DNA from: JABAAI01 sp965261955
Lineage (GTDB): Bacteria > Spirochaetota > Leptospiria > Leptospirales > Leptonemataceae
Reading direction: 5' to 3'
Assembly (NCBI GenBank): GCA_965261955.1
Contig: CBDHEM010000069.1
Coordinates: forward strand, 372,001-436,000
DNA: 64,000 nucleotides
The notes under the pieces were generated by a model. The model had not been told where the DNA came from. It saw nothing but the letters and a program-made list of their open reading frames with translations, and did not search any database. Below are positions 45,567 to 54,632 of the stretch, piece by piece. The translations under genes and the position numbers were made by a program. Numbering within the stretch: position 1 is the first letter of the stretch; each line of letters starts with the position of its first letter.

Positions 45567-46223
45567 AGTTATCTCATTTTGAAAAGATAAAAAAACAAAA
45601 TAGAGCTTTCGAAAACGTATCAAAAAAAACACGAGAGAATGTATAAAAGCTCTGTCTTATTCATATGAAAGAGAGAATTCATTCAGTGAGTTTTTTGTAT
45701 GGTTCTTGTCTCCTTTTTGTGTGAAGTCTTATCTCTTGGGATTGTATATTATTATAAATCGTCAAGAAGCCTTTCATCTTGGATTAGATTTTATGATAGA
45801 TTGTGTGCATAACAAAGAAGAGAAGCTGCAAGCACTGGATAATTTTTTGTTGGATGATATCCCCCAAACACACTATACTATTTAAAACAATCATATACAA
45901 ATGGAATTTTCATTTGCGGGTTAAAGCTGTTATTTTTAGAAAGCTATAAATGGAACGGCTACCCCTACGCAAAAACAATCTCATGCCATTTTTACAGAAT
46001 AATGTCCCTTTTGCTGATGTTGCTTTTGAAAAGCACCCTGCCTACAATAAAAATGTAATGTATTTTTCAAATCATGTGGAGAAAGTAATTCAGAAAAACA
46101 TAAATGAACTTATGGCCAAAGAAAAAACACCTTTTCTGTTGTATGTTAAATTAAAATTTCTACAGAAAATTTTCCCTTTTACACACTTTAGGTATATTCT
46201 AATTGCTACAAAAACGATAATGC
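45567..46223 (+). other. degenerate region with short coding-like fragments
   Basis: No intact gene. One plus-strand frame without a start reads SYLLGLYIIINRQEAFHLGL, then DFMIDCVHNKEEKLQALDNF (about 45720-45885). A second from an ATG at 45950 reads MERLPLRKNNLMPFLQNNVP and continues into a foreign IS end, so its tail is not native. Both look like leftovers of disrupted genes and neither is recognised. Confidence 0.4.
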
Positions 46224-46262
46224 AAGCTAAAAACGACTGTACAAAATATTGGGGGAAGGTCA
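46224..46262 (+). repeat. solitary right end of the IS3 element
   Basis: AAGCT(A)AAAAcGACTGTACA, then AAATATTGGGGGAAGGTCA, matches the right end of the element at 11166-11203 with two changes. No other part of the element is nearby. Confidence 0.85.
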
Positions 46263-46412
46263 AAAGTCCCTTTCTCTTATAAGATGTATCTAAAAAGTGT
46301 AGCTCAAATAGATTTTGATATGTATAATGTGTGTAATGATTTCAATTGTAAATTTTATATGAAGTTGTGTATTTTATTTCCTGTATTTTCTATTTTGGTG
46401 GTATGAAAATAA

Positions 46413-47855
46413 ATGACATTTGGAAAAAATAATACAAATGATAGACTTTGGGTAGGACGTTCAAGTGGGGATGTTTCTGATGTTGCTATTGCCATTGGTG
46501 AATCTATTTCCTTAGATAAAGAACTGTATAGAGAAGATATAAAGGGTTCTCTTGCTCATGCAAAAATGCTCCACAGGATAGGTCTTCTGGATAAAGACGA
46601 TTTGGAAAAAATACTATCTTCTTTAAAAAATATTAAACAAGAAATCGAATCAAATCAATTTGTATTTGATGTATCATTAGAAGATATTCATACTCACATT
46701 GAAAAGTCTTTGATTGATGTATGTGGGGACGCTGGGCGCCGACTTCATACGGCTAGGTCTCGAAATGATCAAATTGCTGTTGATACACATCTTTATGTCA
46801 CAGAAAGATCAAAAGAGATTGGGAAAAAAATTTTAGAGTTATGTAGTCTACTTCTGGAAAAGGCCAAAGAGGAGGTATCAACTCTTCTTCCTGGTTATAC
46901 GCATTTGCAAATTGCCCAGCCCATACGCTTGAGTCATCATATCTTAGCCCATTTTTGGAGTTTTTTACGTGATGTGAAGCGATTTGCCATTGCAGCTGAG
47001 ATGGCAGGAAAACTACCCTTAGGTAGTGGGGCTTTTGCTGGGGTAAACTATGAAACAGATAGAGAATTTCTTCGTACAGAACTTGGCTTCCATTCTATCT
47101 ATCCCAACTCCATGGATGCAGTTTCAAGCCGTGATCACATTCTAGATTTTTTGTATGCTCAATCTACCTTTATGACGCATGCGTCACGTTTAGCGGAAGA
47201 AATTATTCTTTGGAGTTCCCATGAATTTTCTTTTTTACAATTACCAGATCATCTCACTACAGGGTCGAGTATAATGCCGCAAAAAAAGAACCCGGATCTA
47301 GCAGAGTTGGTCCGGGGAAAAACAGGGAGGGTGCAATCTCATCTCCATAATTTATTTACGAATCTCAAAGCTCTTCCTTTGACTTATAATAGAGATTTAC
47401 AGGAAGATCGTTTCCCTTTGCTGGATAGCTGTAACCAGACTCAACTTTGTGTAGCCGCTCTTTCTGCCATGATGCAAGAAGTCGTTTATAATAGAAAAAA
47501 TATGTATTCTGCTCTGGAGAATGGGTTTGCAACGGCCACTGATCTTGCTGATTCTCTTGTTCAAGAAAAGGCTATCCCCTTTCGAGAGGCCCATCATATC
47601 GTTGGTCGTTTAGTTAAACATTGTGTAGAATATAGCAAAACTCTTTCTCAAGTTGCCAAAAAAGATCGAATTGATATACATAAGGCCTTAGAAGACGAAT
47701 CTTTTTATGAAAAATCTATCAATACAGAGGCGAGTGTGGAGAAAAAAAAGAGCTATGGTGGAACTTCTCTCGCCTCCCAGAAGAAGCAATTCACAGAGGC
47801 TAAAGAAGCTATCCAAAGCTGGCAAAAACATAATTGGAGAGAAGAAGCCAAATAA
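46413..47855 (+). CDS. argH: argininosuccinate lyase
   Basis: 480 residues. It splits argininosuccinate to arginine and fumarate, the last step of arginine synthesis. Family blocks in order: WVGRSSGDVSDVAIAIGESI, EDIHTHIEKSLIDVCGDAGR, then RLHTARSRNDQIAVDTHLY, PGYTHLQIAQPIRLSHHILA and the signature GSSIMPQKKNPDLAELVRGK with the catalytic serine loop. Start at ATG 46413. A TATG at 46402 does not stay in frame. Alone, convergent with the outer-membrane gene 12 bp downstream. Confidence 0.95.
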   Translation: MTFGKNNTNDRLWVGRSSGDVSDVAIAIGESISLDKELYREDIKGSLAHAKMLHRIGLLDKDDLEKILSSLKNIKQEIESNQFVFDVSLEDIHTHIEKSLIDVCGDAGRRLHTARSRNDQIAVDTHLYVTERSKEIGKKILELCSLLLEKAKEEVSTLLPGYTHLQIAQPIRLSHHILAHFWSFLRDVKRFAIAAEMAGKLPLGSGAFAGVNYETDREFLRTELGFHSIYPNSMDAVSSRDHILDFLYAQSTFMTHASRLAEEIILWSSHEFSFLQLPDHLTTGSSIMPQKKNPDLAELVRGKTGRVQSHLHNLFTNLKALPLTYNRDLQEDRFPLLDSCNQTQLCVAALSAMMQEVVYNRKNMYSALENGFATATDLADSLVQEKAIPFREAHHIVGRLVKHCVEYSKTLSQVAKKDRIDIHKALEDESFYEKSINTEASVEKKKSYGGTSLASQKKQFTEAKEAIQSWQKHNWREEAK

Positions 47856-47867
47856 GAAGAGCGACTT

Positions 47868-48653
47868 CTAGTTAAAAATAATATTTAAGGAAAAAGCTGT
47901 TAGCAAGCTTCTTCCTGTGACTCTACGCAAATCGGACTCATTTTGAGCTTTTTCCGTACCGCTAGGCTCGCCTGTTATTTTATTTGTTTGTTTTTCCAAA
48001 AGAAGTAAGTCATAGTTAAAAGTTAGAGCAAAGCCTATCCCAATTCTGTGATTAACCCAAGTATCCTTAGCTAAAGTAAGCCCATATCCTGAACGGAAAC
48101 TATAAAGAACTTCAGTCGTTGCAAGGGTATATTTATCTCCACCAGAGAGAATATTATTATTTTTTTGAGCTGAGGTTCTCCGGCCTAGCTGGAACAAGTG
48201 TAGGTACGGTGATATGGAAAAAGCAGATGGAACATGAAACCAAGAAAAACCCACACCAGCTAGGCCTAAAAGAAATTCAGTATTTGTCTTTCCTACACTA
48301 CTACTTAGTCTTTCTTGGATTTCAGGTCCCTCTGTGTTTGAGGAGTAAAAGACTGACCCGATTGCATATAAAGCAAATTCTCTTTCGATTGCCCAGCCCA
48401 ATTGAGTAGATATAAAATATCCTAAAGAATAGTACTTTTGATCCTCTTTGGCGTAATCTTCTACTAACTCATGATAGCCCATGCCTAGCTGAAAACGATT
48501 TAGAAAACCATGGTAACCACTACCCGTACTAATCATATTTTGAGAATATAATGGAGAGCTTCCCATTCCAAAGAAAAACAAGGTGGCAAAGAGCCAGACA
48601 ACATATTTTAAAATATGCTTGAGATTTCTCAAAAAATATTTAACCATGAGCAT
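47868..48653 (-). CDS. putative outer-membrane beta-barrel protein
   Basis: 261 residues. Signal peptide with hydrophobic core YVVWLFATLFFFGMGSSPLYSQ. The mature part shows alternating hydrophobic strands (FQLGMGYHELVEDY, YSLGYFISTQLGWAIEREFA, then LYAIGSVFYSS, GYGLTLAKDTWVNHRIGIGF, then ALTFNYDLLLL) and a C-terminal strand LLTAFSLNIIFN of the kind that inserts into the outer membrane. About 8-10 strands are predicted. Function unknown. Confidence 0.6.
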   Translation of the reverse strand: MLMVKYFLRNLKHILKYVVWLFATLFFFGMGSSPLYSQNMISTGSGYHGFLNRFQLGMGYHELVEDYAKEDQKYYSLGYFISTQLGWAIEREFALYAIGSVFYSSNTEGPEIQERLSSSVGKTNTEFLLGLAGVGFSWFHVPSAFSISPYLHLFQLGRRTSAQKNNNILSGGDKYTLATTEVLYSFRSGYGLTLAKDTWVNHRIGIGFALTFNYDLLLLEKQTNKITGEPSGTEKAQNESDLRRVTGRSLLTAFSLNIIFN

Positions 48654-48788
48654 CGCTCTTACCTAGAATAGAGTACAAGGGTCCATGCTGGACAATATCT
48701 AACAAAGACACACTAATAAAATTTATTTAAGAGTATAACTTTTTTTCTTCAAAACCCTCTTTTTTTGAACAGAAAACTCTTTTTCACG

Positions 48789-48893
48789 GGGCTATTACAA
48801 AAAAAGCAAGAACGACAGGAGCAAATGCCGTAAAATGCTGTTTCAAGGCATTTTAGACGGATATTTTCTGATGCTTTGCAGCATTTTGCAAGC
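48789..48893 (-). repeat. MITE-like interspersed repeat, copy 5 (inverted)
   Basis: CTATTACAAAAAAAGC at one edge, ATGCCGTAAAATGCTGTTTC, then AAGGCATTTTAGACGGATAT in the middle, GCATTTTGCAA at the other edge. Same orientation as copies at 25139 and 52035. Intergenic. Confidence 0.8.
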
Positions 48894-48942
48894 CCCCTCC
48901 TCACAGATATAAATCACCCCTCATAGGCTCCTCACTTAGACT

Positions 48943-49392
48943 TCAAAAAAGCTTCGGAAGCTTACTTTTTTCTATTTTTTTCATTATCCCTTGAATAGAC
49001 CAAGTTTTTGGAAAAATATGAAGGTATTGATTAGCAAACCAAAAAAGCCAGTGAAATAGGGTTATGATTACCATTATTTGCAAAGCCTTTTCCAAGCTAT
49101 GGGTTCTATGGCCACTATAGGCTATCCACAATACCATAGGCCAAGCGAGGAGTATAAAAGTAGAGGAAAAATTTAAGACATTCTGTAAAAAGAACACCAA
49201 TTCTCTGCTGAAATCGGCCGAATATCTTCCCCACGATTTTGCCAATTCCGACCAAAACAAAAGAATATAAAAGAAAAGGATTAGAGAAATGGATATTTTC
49301 CAAAAAAAAGCAACATCACTACGTGAATAGATCAATAAAGTGATTAAACCCCAAAAAGCAAAAAGAGGTAACAGAAACGCATCTAAATCCAT
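48943..49392 (-). CDS. uncharacterised integral membrane protein
   Basis: 149 residues with about four membrane helices (FLLPLFAFWGLITLLIYS, ISISLILFFYILLFWSELA, TFILLAWPMVLWIAYSG, IMVIITLFHWLFWFA) and a basic C-terminus (KKIEKSKLPKLF). No recognised family. It starts 10 bp after pdxA, so it is the last gene of the bactofilin-pdxA operon. Confidence 0.65.
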   Translation of the reverse strand: MDLDAFLLPLFAFWGLITLLIYSRSDVAFFWKISISLILFFYILLFWSELAKSWGRYSADFSRELVFFLQNVLNFSSTFILLAWPMVLWIAYSGHRTHSLEKALQIMVIITLFHWLFWFANQYLHIFPKTWSIQGIMKKIEKSKLPKLF

Positions 49393-49401
49393 AAGACAAT
49401 A

Positions 49402-50448
49402 TCAGGCAAACCCTTGGATTACTAAATCTAAAGCCCTTACTATACTTTCGGCACTAGCACGACCCTTCCCCGAAATATCAAAGCCACTTCCATGATCTGG
49501 GCTTGTACGGAGAAAGGGAAGTCCAATTGTGCAATTCACACCATGATGCCCTTCTAAAGCCTTAAAAGGTATGAGGCCCTGGTCATGGTAGCAACTTAAA
49601 ACTAGTCTATAAGAGTTTCGGATAGAAGGCATAAAAAGAGCGTCGGCAGAGAGGGGGCCATCGATGGCTATCTCTTTCTCTAAAAGTTGGTTACAAAATT
49701 TCCGTAAAAATTTTTCTTCAGTACCTAAAAGCCCCCCCTCACCAACGTGAGGATTTAAACTACATAAAGCCCAGCGAGTATTTATATATTCAGGTATTTG
49801 TTGGATTTTTTGTAAAAGCCCTAATAAATTTGAATTATTCAAGGTTTTTCGTAATTTCTTTGGGACGTCCTTGAGGGGCACATGAACAGTGAGTGGGACC
49901 ACGCTTAAAGTCTTCCCATGCATAAGCATCAAAACTTGACAATTAAATTTTTCGGCAAGATAATCGGTATGCCCCCGAAATTTTTTTTGCCCACTCCGAA
50001 TCACCCATTCCTTAGCTAATGGAGCTGTGAAAAGACCAGAACATACATAATTTTTTGCAAAACTACAAGCCATATCTAGAGCATAAAAGGCTATAGCCCC
50101 TGTATATATGGAAGGCTCGCCCAATGTAACGTTTTGCTTAGGGAATGGGGCAAGAGAAGGAACATCGTAAAAAACCAAACCTTTTTTTTGCTTAGGAAGG
50201 GAGTTTGTTTTTTCACTATATATGTCCTGAGAAAAGAAAACGTTCTCTTTTTGACAAAGAGATTGTATCGTTTTTTTATGGATAGTTCCAGCTGTGCTGA
50301 AATAACAAAATAGGTGGCCCTTATATTTTCTAAACAAATGAACAAATGATTTTTCCATTAATTCAGGAGCAACACCAGCTGGGTCTCCGCCACTAAGTAA
50401 AATCATTTGATTAGCTATAGTGGGATGGATGATTTCGATCTTGGACAA
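49402..50448 (-). CDS. pdxA: 4-hydroxythreonine-4-phosphate dehydrogenase
   Basis: 348 residues. PdxA oxidises 4-phosphohydroxy-threonine for pyridoxal phosphate synthesis. Visible blocks: SGGDPAGVAPELMEKS, GHTDYLAEKF with a metal His, VHVPLKDVPKKL, CSLNPHVGEGGLLGTEE, and LSCYHDQGLIPFKALEGHHG with the second metal site, then RTSPDHGSGFDISGKGRASA. Located behind the bactofilin gene (32 bp). No other pdx gene is in the window. Confidence 0.95.
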   Translation of the reverse strand: MSKIEIIHPTIANQMILLSGGDPAGVAPELMEKSFVHLFRKYKGHLFCYFSTAGTIHKKTIQSLCQKENVFFSQDIYSEKTNSLPKQKKGLVFYDVPSLAPFPKQNVTLGEPSIYTGAIAFYALDMACSFAKNYVCSGLFTAPLAKEWVIRSGQKKFRGHTDYLAEKFNCQVLMLMHGKTLSVVPLTVHVPLKDVPKKLRKTLNNSNLLGLLQKIQQIPEYINTRWALCSLNPHVGEGGLLGTEEKFLRKFCNQLLEKEIAIDGPLSADALFMPSIRNSYRLVLSCYHDQGLIPFKALEGHHGVNCTIGLPFLRTSPDHGSGFDISGKGRASAESIVRALDLVIQGFA

Positions 50449-50480
50449 TGATATTTAGCAAGCTGGAACTTCACTCGTAA

Positions 50481-50933
50481 CTATTTTCTCTCAATTTTTT
50501 TCCGATCATTTGAATAGGTAAATAATCTATTCTCAGATAAATTATCCTGCTCATATCCACCACAAATATGATTACGAGCAGAATGTTTTAAGTCATGACT
50601 AATCATACAGCGACCTTCTAGAATAACTCCGTTTTGAATAATAAGTTCAGGCGTCTTAATATCTCCGAGTATACGAGCGGTTGGTAATAACATAACCCTG
50701 TTATGAGCTAATATGTTTCCCAAAACAGTACCTTCAATAATGGCAGAAGAGACTTGTATATTTGTTTTTACTTTGCCCGTAACTCCTATATAAAGTTGAT
50801 CTGCTTGTAGAGATCTCCCTTCAAATTTACCATCAACTTTAAGCGAACCACTGATAAAAAAGCGGCCAATAAAATAAGAGTTCACACCTATTCTACAATT
50901 TGTTACCTCCGAAGCTGTTTTGACAAGTGGCAT
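50481..50933 (-). CDS. bactofilin
   Basis: 150 residues. Bactofilins polymerise into nucleotide-free cytoskeletal filaments that influence cell shape. The protein is a run of short beta strands with the family pattern: FFISGSLKVDGKFEGRSLQA, then DQLYIGVTGKVKTNIQVSSA, then IIEGTVLGNILAHNRVMLLP, then TARILGDIKTPELIIQNGVI, then LEGRCMI. The C-terminal ~35 residues are a disordered, charged tail. It is 23 bp downstream of an uncharacterised gene in the same operon. Confidence 0.9.
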   Translation of the reverse strand: MPLVKTASEVTNCRIGVNSYFIGRFFISGSLKVDGKFEGRSLQADQLYIGVTGKVKTNIQVSSAIIEGTVLGNILAHNRVMLLPTARILGDIKTPELIIQNGVILEGRCMISHDLKHSARNHICGGYEQDNLSENRLFTYSNDRKKIERK

Positions 50934-50956
50934 ATGTTTTTAATATCGCTTATTTA

Positions 50957-51781
50957 TTATGTAAATTTGACTTCCGGCATGGCTATATGCTGAATAGACT
51001 CTTCACAAAGCCTAGAAAACTCTAGGAGTATTTCCATAACCGTTTCGCCTTTAGAAATATCTGTATTCACTTTGTTCTGAGAGCTTGTAACCTTTTGATG
51101 AGGGTTTCTTACAATATTTTTTGTATCCCCTGCATCTTCAAGCAGTCTTTGTAAAAAATTTCGCATTGATTTTAAGAATAGGTCACATTCCATAATCACG
51201 CTTCTTGTCTGTCTTTCTTTGACTTGTAACAAACGTTCGCGAGTAACGGGCAGATCGGCATTCGCTATATCGTCTAAGATTATGATAAGATCCCTTACAT
51301 TACGTGAAGCACCTTCCATTTTAAGTTGTAGGGCATCTCGCTGAGCAGTATGAATGTAATCCATCCAACAGTAACGATCTGATAATATATCCCAGTAGAC
51401 ATCTTTTATTTTTTTCAGTGTAAAAGCAACTACATTTACTTCAGAACTGTTCGACTTGGGATGTGCTTTATTTACTGCTATCCCTAATATTTTGATAAGG
51501 CCTTCTTCTTGATGGCTAGATGCACCGGAATCTTTTTCTTTGGATAAAGTCGTTTGAGTTAGGTCAAAACCTAGTAGTTGTGATATTTGTTCTACATTTT
51601 TTCTGGTGATGTCTTGATCTGGAATCATCTCCATAATTTTCCTTTTATAGGCCACAGTCTCTTTTTGAAGCCTTTCTTTCTGCTCTGGATTGGGAGATGT
51701 AATGATAACAGTTTCTATGTTTTTCAGATATTTTAAAATTTTGAATACTTCCTCGCTTTGTTTTTCTGTTAAACCACTCAC
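50957..51781 (-). CDS. uncharacterised mostly helical protein
   Basis: 274 residues from GTG, no membrane segment. Charged helices throughout (EEVFKILKYLKNIETVIITS, EQKERLQKETVAYKRKIMEM; later RDLIIILDDIANADLPVTRE, then RLLQVKERQTRSVIMECDLF). Not recognised. First gene of the bactofilin operon, so a cell-shape or envelope role is possible. A stretch near residue 75-95 is Ser/Lys-rich and probably a linker. Confidence 0.65.
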   Translation of the reverse strand: MSGLTEKQSEEVFKILKYLKNIETVIITSPNPEQKERLQKETVAYKRKIMEMIPDQDITRKNVEQISQLLGFDLTQTTLSKEKDSGASSHQEEGLIKILGIAVNKAHPKSNSSEVNVVAFTLKKIKDVYWDILSDRYCWMDYIHTAQRDALQLKMEGASRNVRDLIIILDDIANADLPVTRERLLQVKERQTRSVIMECDLFLKSMRNFLQRLLEDAGDTKNIVRNPHQKVTSSQNKVNTDISKGETVMEILLEFSRLCEESIQHIAMPEVKFT

Positions 51782-51949
51782 AAATATTCAGACTGAAAAG
51801 AATGATTCTCATGACAATTCTTTTTTCCAAAAGGGCGAGCAAAAGAGTTTTTGAGGGAAGGGGTCAGGCCAAAGCATACGGCCATGAAACTTTTTATGTC
51901 TCTTACCATAAGTTTTTGCTGGAGTATACTCATGGTTCATTTACTAGAG

Positions 51950-52049
51950 TTTTTGCAATAGTCCCAATAAATTTTTTTATAAATTTTTTTATAAATTTTT
52001 CTCGCCTAAAAAAGAGAGATAGGCACCTTCTTCAAGACTATTGCAAAAA
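51950..52049. repeat. 100-bp element with perfect 14-bp terminal inverted repeats
   Basis: TTTTTGCAATAGTC at 51950-51963 and GACTATTGCAAAAA at 52036-52049 are exact reverse complements. Inside is a run with ATAAATTTTTTT repeated. The right repeat doubles as the left arm of the adjacent MITE-like copy. Confidence 0.8.
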
Positions 52050-52133
52050 GGAAATAATGCCGTAAAACGCCGATTTGAGGCATTTTAGACAGATATTTTA
52101 TTTGCCCTTGTTTACATTTTACAACAACTCTAG
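52035..52133 (-). repeat. MITE-like interspersed repeat, copy 6 (inverted)
   Basis: AGACTATTGCAAAAAGGAAA, then TAATGCCGTAAAACGCCGAT, then TTGAGGCATTTTAGACAG, ending ACATTTTACAACAACTCTAG. It lies in the ~470-bp gap between the bactofilin operon and the panB-bioB operon. The rest of the gap (51782-51949 and 52134-52252) shows no gene. Confidence 0.8.
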
Positions 52134-52252
52134 TCAATTGAATTTTTTAGGCTAAGCAGATATATACTTGCGAACAACTATACTCAGCCTGCGGTACTAT
52201 ATGAATCCTGAAAACCCAATTAAATATTTTGTACCAAGAACATTACCGTCAA

Positions 52253-52648
52253 TTAAAACCCTTGGGGAAAACATTGTCGACAGCCTTTGATGCTTAGTTT
52301 GAGGCGATTGGTGCGAGGATCAGAAATAGCTAGAACAAATTCACCGATAGAGATATTTTTTTCACAAATGGGACATTGCCTACGCAATTGATTTTTGAGA
52401 TCTATACAATAGATACAACCTTTAATCCTAGTGCGCACCTCAATATTCCCAATTTCTTCTTGGTTAGAGCGTACTTTTTCTCCTGAGTACAATGCGTGTT
52501 TACAAATAGGGCAATGACCCTTAGGTTTTTCTGTGTTTTTTTTTGGCGATGTAGTAGTAGAAAAATGTATGGGTAAGAGCATCGCAATGAGAAGTATAAC
52601 GATAAGCAGACATAAAAAAATTAAGAACAAGTGTTCTGTTTGGAGCAT
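52253..52648 (-). CDS. membrane-anchored double zinc-ribbon protein
   Basis: 131 residues. A single N-terminal membrane helix (LFLIFLCLLIVILLIAMLLP), then two cysteine knuckle pairs: CPICKHAL with CIYC and CPICEKNI with CRQC, eight cysteines matching two Zn sites. The knuckles alternate with short basic loops. Function unknown. Its start lies 13 bp after bioB, so it is probably co-transcribed with it. Confidence 0.7.
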   Translation of the reverse strand: MLQTEHLFLIFLCLLIVILLIAMLLPIHFSTTTSPKKNTEKPKGHCPICKHALYSGEKVRSNQEEIGNIEVRTRIKGCIYCIDLKNQLRRQCPICEKNISIGEFVLAISDPRTNRLKLSIKGCRQCFPQGF

Positions 52649-52661
52649 AAGGTTTTCTCGC

Positions 52662-53765
52662 TCAGAAAAATGGACGTAACTGTTGAATTGATTTCATTTG
52701 AATACCAGTTAGCTCCTTAACTGGTGTTTGTGTCGTATCAGTTTTGTTTTTTGACAAGGAAGCTATAAATTCAGCGTTATTGCATTGTATTTCATAACCA
52801 GATTTTTGTATAAGAGAGATTGTTTCCGCTATAGAAGAACCCATAACATTCAGATACCCAGATACAAAAAGAGAATTCGCAACAGCAAAAGCGTCTTGTT
52901 GTCTTTCTTTTAAATACAATTCCCGTCCCGCAGCTATGCGTATTTCGGCTTTAGGGTTGGTTAAGCGAAACATGGAAAGTATACGCAAACAATAATCTGC
53001 ATCTAACACGTGTTTTCCTTTTACAGAATGTCCCGGTACAGGTAAAAAGAAGTTTATCGGTATCGAGGCTGCTTTGTTTTTTTGTAACTCCAAAGCTACA
53101 CTCACAAGATCCAAAGGGGCTTCCCCCATGCCAGCAATCACGCCACTGCACAATGAAATGCCAGCTTTGCGTAAAATTGATAATGTATGTACGCGTTCCT
53201 CGTAAGTATGAGTTGTGCAAATTTTAGAGTAATGATTTTTGGATGTGTTGAGATTGTGATTATATCGATCTAATCCGACTTTGGCTAATAGCTTCGCGTG
53301 CTCTATTTTCTCTATAAGGCCAGCAGAGAGGCAAACCTCCATCAAAGGATACTTGTTTTTCACTTTTTGGATTATAGTGGTAAAACGTTGGATAGAGCGT
53401 TGATTAGGTCCGCGACCAGCACTAACTAGGCAGTAGCGATAGGCTCCCGATTGCCAAGCTTCTTTGGCTTCTTTGAGTATTTCATCATCTGATTTATCCG
53501 GATAGCTGGAGATTTCTGTAACATCGCCACCCTTACGTTGTGCACAATAGCTACAGTCTTCCGGACAATAACCATTTTTGATATTATTCAAGATGTGAAT
53601 ATGGACGCTTCGATCAAAATAGCGCTTTCTTGGTATAGATGCAATCTCAATAATTTTATTCGTGTCTAGCCTTTTGTCTGTAAGAATAGAAAGCGCTAGT
53701 TCTTCATTTATTTCACGGCTATTTTCGGCTAGTATTTTTAGGTTTTGTAGAAAGGGTGGATTCAT
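52662..53765 (-). CDS. bioB: biotin synthase
   Basis: 367 residues. A radical-SAM enzyme inserting sulfur into dethiobiotin. The SAM-cluster motif CPEDCSYCAQ is intact. Further blocks are YRYCLVSAGRGPNQRSIQRF, VCLSAGLIE, YNHNLNTSKNHYSKICTTHT, then YEERVHTLSILRKAGISLCS, then GVIAGMGE, and IRIAAGRELYLKERQQDAF. The C-terminus is ~20 residues longer than usual. Its start lies 8 bp after the panB stop. Confidence 0.95.
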   Translation of the reverse strand: MNPPFLQNLKILAENSREINEELALSILTDKRLDTNKIIEIASIPRKRYFDRSVHIHILNNIKNGYCPEDCSYCAQRKGGDVTEISSYPDKSDDEILKEAKEAWQSGAYRYCLVSAGRGPNQRSIQRFTTIIQKVKNKYPLMEVCLSAGLIEKIEHAKLLAKVGLDRYNHNLNTSKNHYSKICTTHTYEERVHTLSILRKAGISLCSGVIAGMGEAPLDLVSVALELQKNKAASIPINFFLPVPGHSVKGKHVLDADYCLRILSMFRLTNPKAEIRIAAGRELYLKERQQDAFAVANSLFVSGYLNVMGSSIAETISLIQKSGYEIQCNNAEFIASLSKNKTDTTQTPVKELTGIQMKSIQQLRPFF

Positions 53766-53773
53766 ATGGGCTT

Positions 53774-54601
53774 TTACTCAAAACTATGCTCTTTTTTGGG
53801 AAAATCTCCAGCTTGAACTTCTGTATGATAGCGATTTGCAGCAGCAATGATTTCTTCCCCCAGAGGTGAGTATATTTTAGCGTGTCTAGGATGGAAATCT
53901 AGATTGAGTCCTAAAAAATCATGAAAGACAAGCACTTGTCCGGATGTATAAGCTCCTGAGCCAATACCAATTGTTGGAATATCCAACTTTTCAGTGATTT
54001 TTTTAGCAATGGAGCTTACGATCAGTTCTAGCACTACAGCAAAACATCCAGCGCTTTGTAATAAAAGGGCCTGTTTTAATAATCGATCAGCCACATCGCT
54101 TCCACGCCCCTGTATACTAAAACCACTAGTATTGGGGTAACTTTGGGGTGTCATACCCACATGCCCCATTACGGGAACACCACTGTTGCTGAGTTTTTCG
54201 ATGGCAAGAAGTAAGTCGGGGTGTGCCCCTTCCACTTTGACTGCATTGACTCTTCCTGCTTGGAGTAGGCGTAAGCCGTTTTTAATTGCTTGGTTTGTAC
54301 TAATCTGGTAGGAAGCAAAGGGCATATCTCCAATTATAAAATTATCTGGTGCACCTCTCCGTACTATACGGCAGTGATAAATGGTATCTTCAAAATGTAC
54401 AGGTATGGTGGAGTTATGCCCTTGAACGACCATACCTAGTGAATCTCCCACAAGTAATGCGTCCACATGAGAGTGCGCAAGTAGGCGTGCAAAAGATGCA
54501 TCGTAAACAGTGAGTATACTAATTTTTTGCTTGTTCTGTTTTCTTTTTATCCAATGTGAAGGATAGCGCAAACTCTCATTTTTTTTCTGTGGTTTAGACA
54601 T
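53774..54601 (-). CDS. panB: 3-methyl-2-oxobutanoate hydroxymethyltransferase
   Basis: 275 residues. First committed enzyme of pantothenate synthesis. Blocks: ILTVYDASFARLLAHSHVDA, then LLVGDSLGMVVQGHNSTIPV, GAPDNFIIGDMPFASYQIST, AVKVEGAHP, PVMGHVGMTPQS and IPTIGIGSGAYTSGQVLVFH, then DFLGL. Normal length and residues. Between an exported unknown protein (32 bp upstream) and bioB. Its partner panC is 33 kb away. Confidence 0.96.
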   Translation of the reverse strand: MSKPQKKNESLRYPSHWIKRKQNKQKISILTVYDASFARLLAHSHVDALLVGDSLGMVVQGHNSTIPVHFEDTIYHCRIVRRGAPDNFIIGDMPFASYQISTNQAIKNGLRLLQAGRVNAVKVEGAHPDLLLAIEKLSNSGVPVMGHVGMTPQSYPNTSGFSIQGRGSDVADRLLKQALLLQSAGCFAVVLELIVSSIAKKITEKLDIPTIGIGSGAYTSGQVLVFHDFLGLNLDFHPRHAKIYSPLGEEIIAAANRYHTEVQAGDFPKKEHSFE

Positions 54602-54632
54602 GATCTTTTAGCAAAAAATATTGGAAGAGGTG

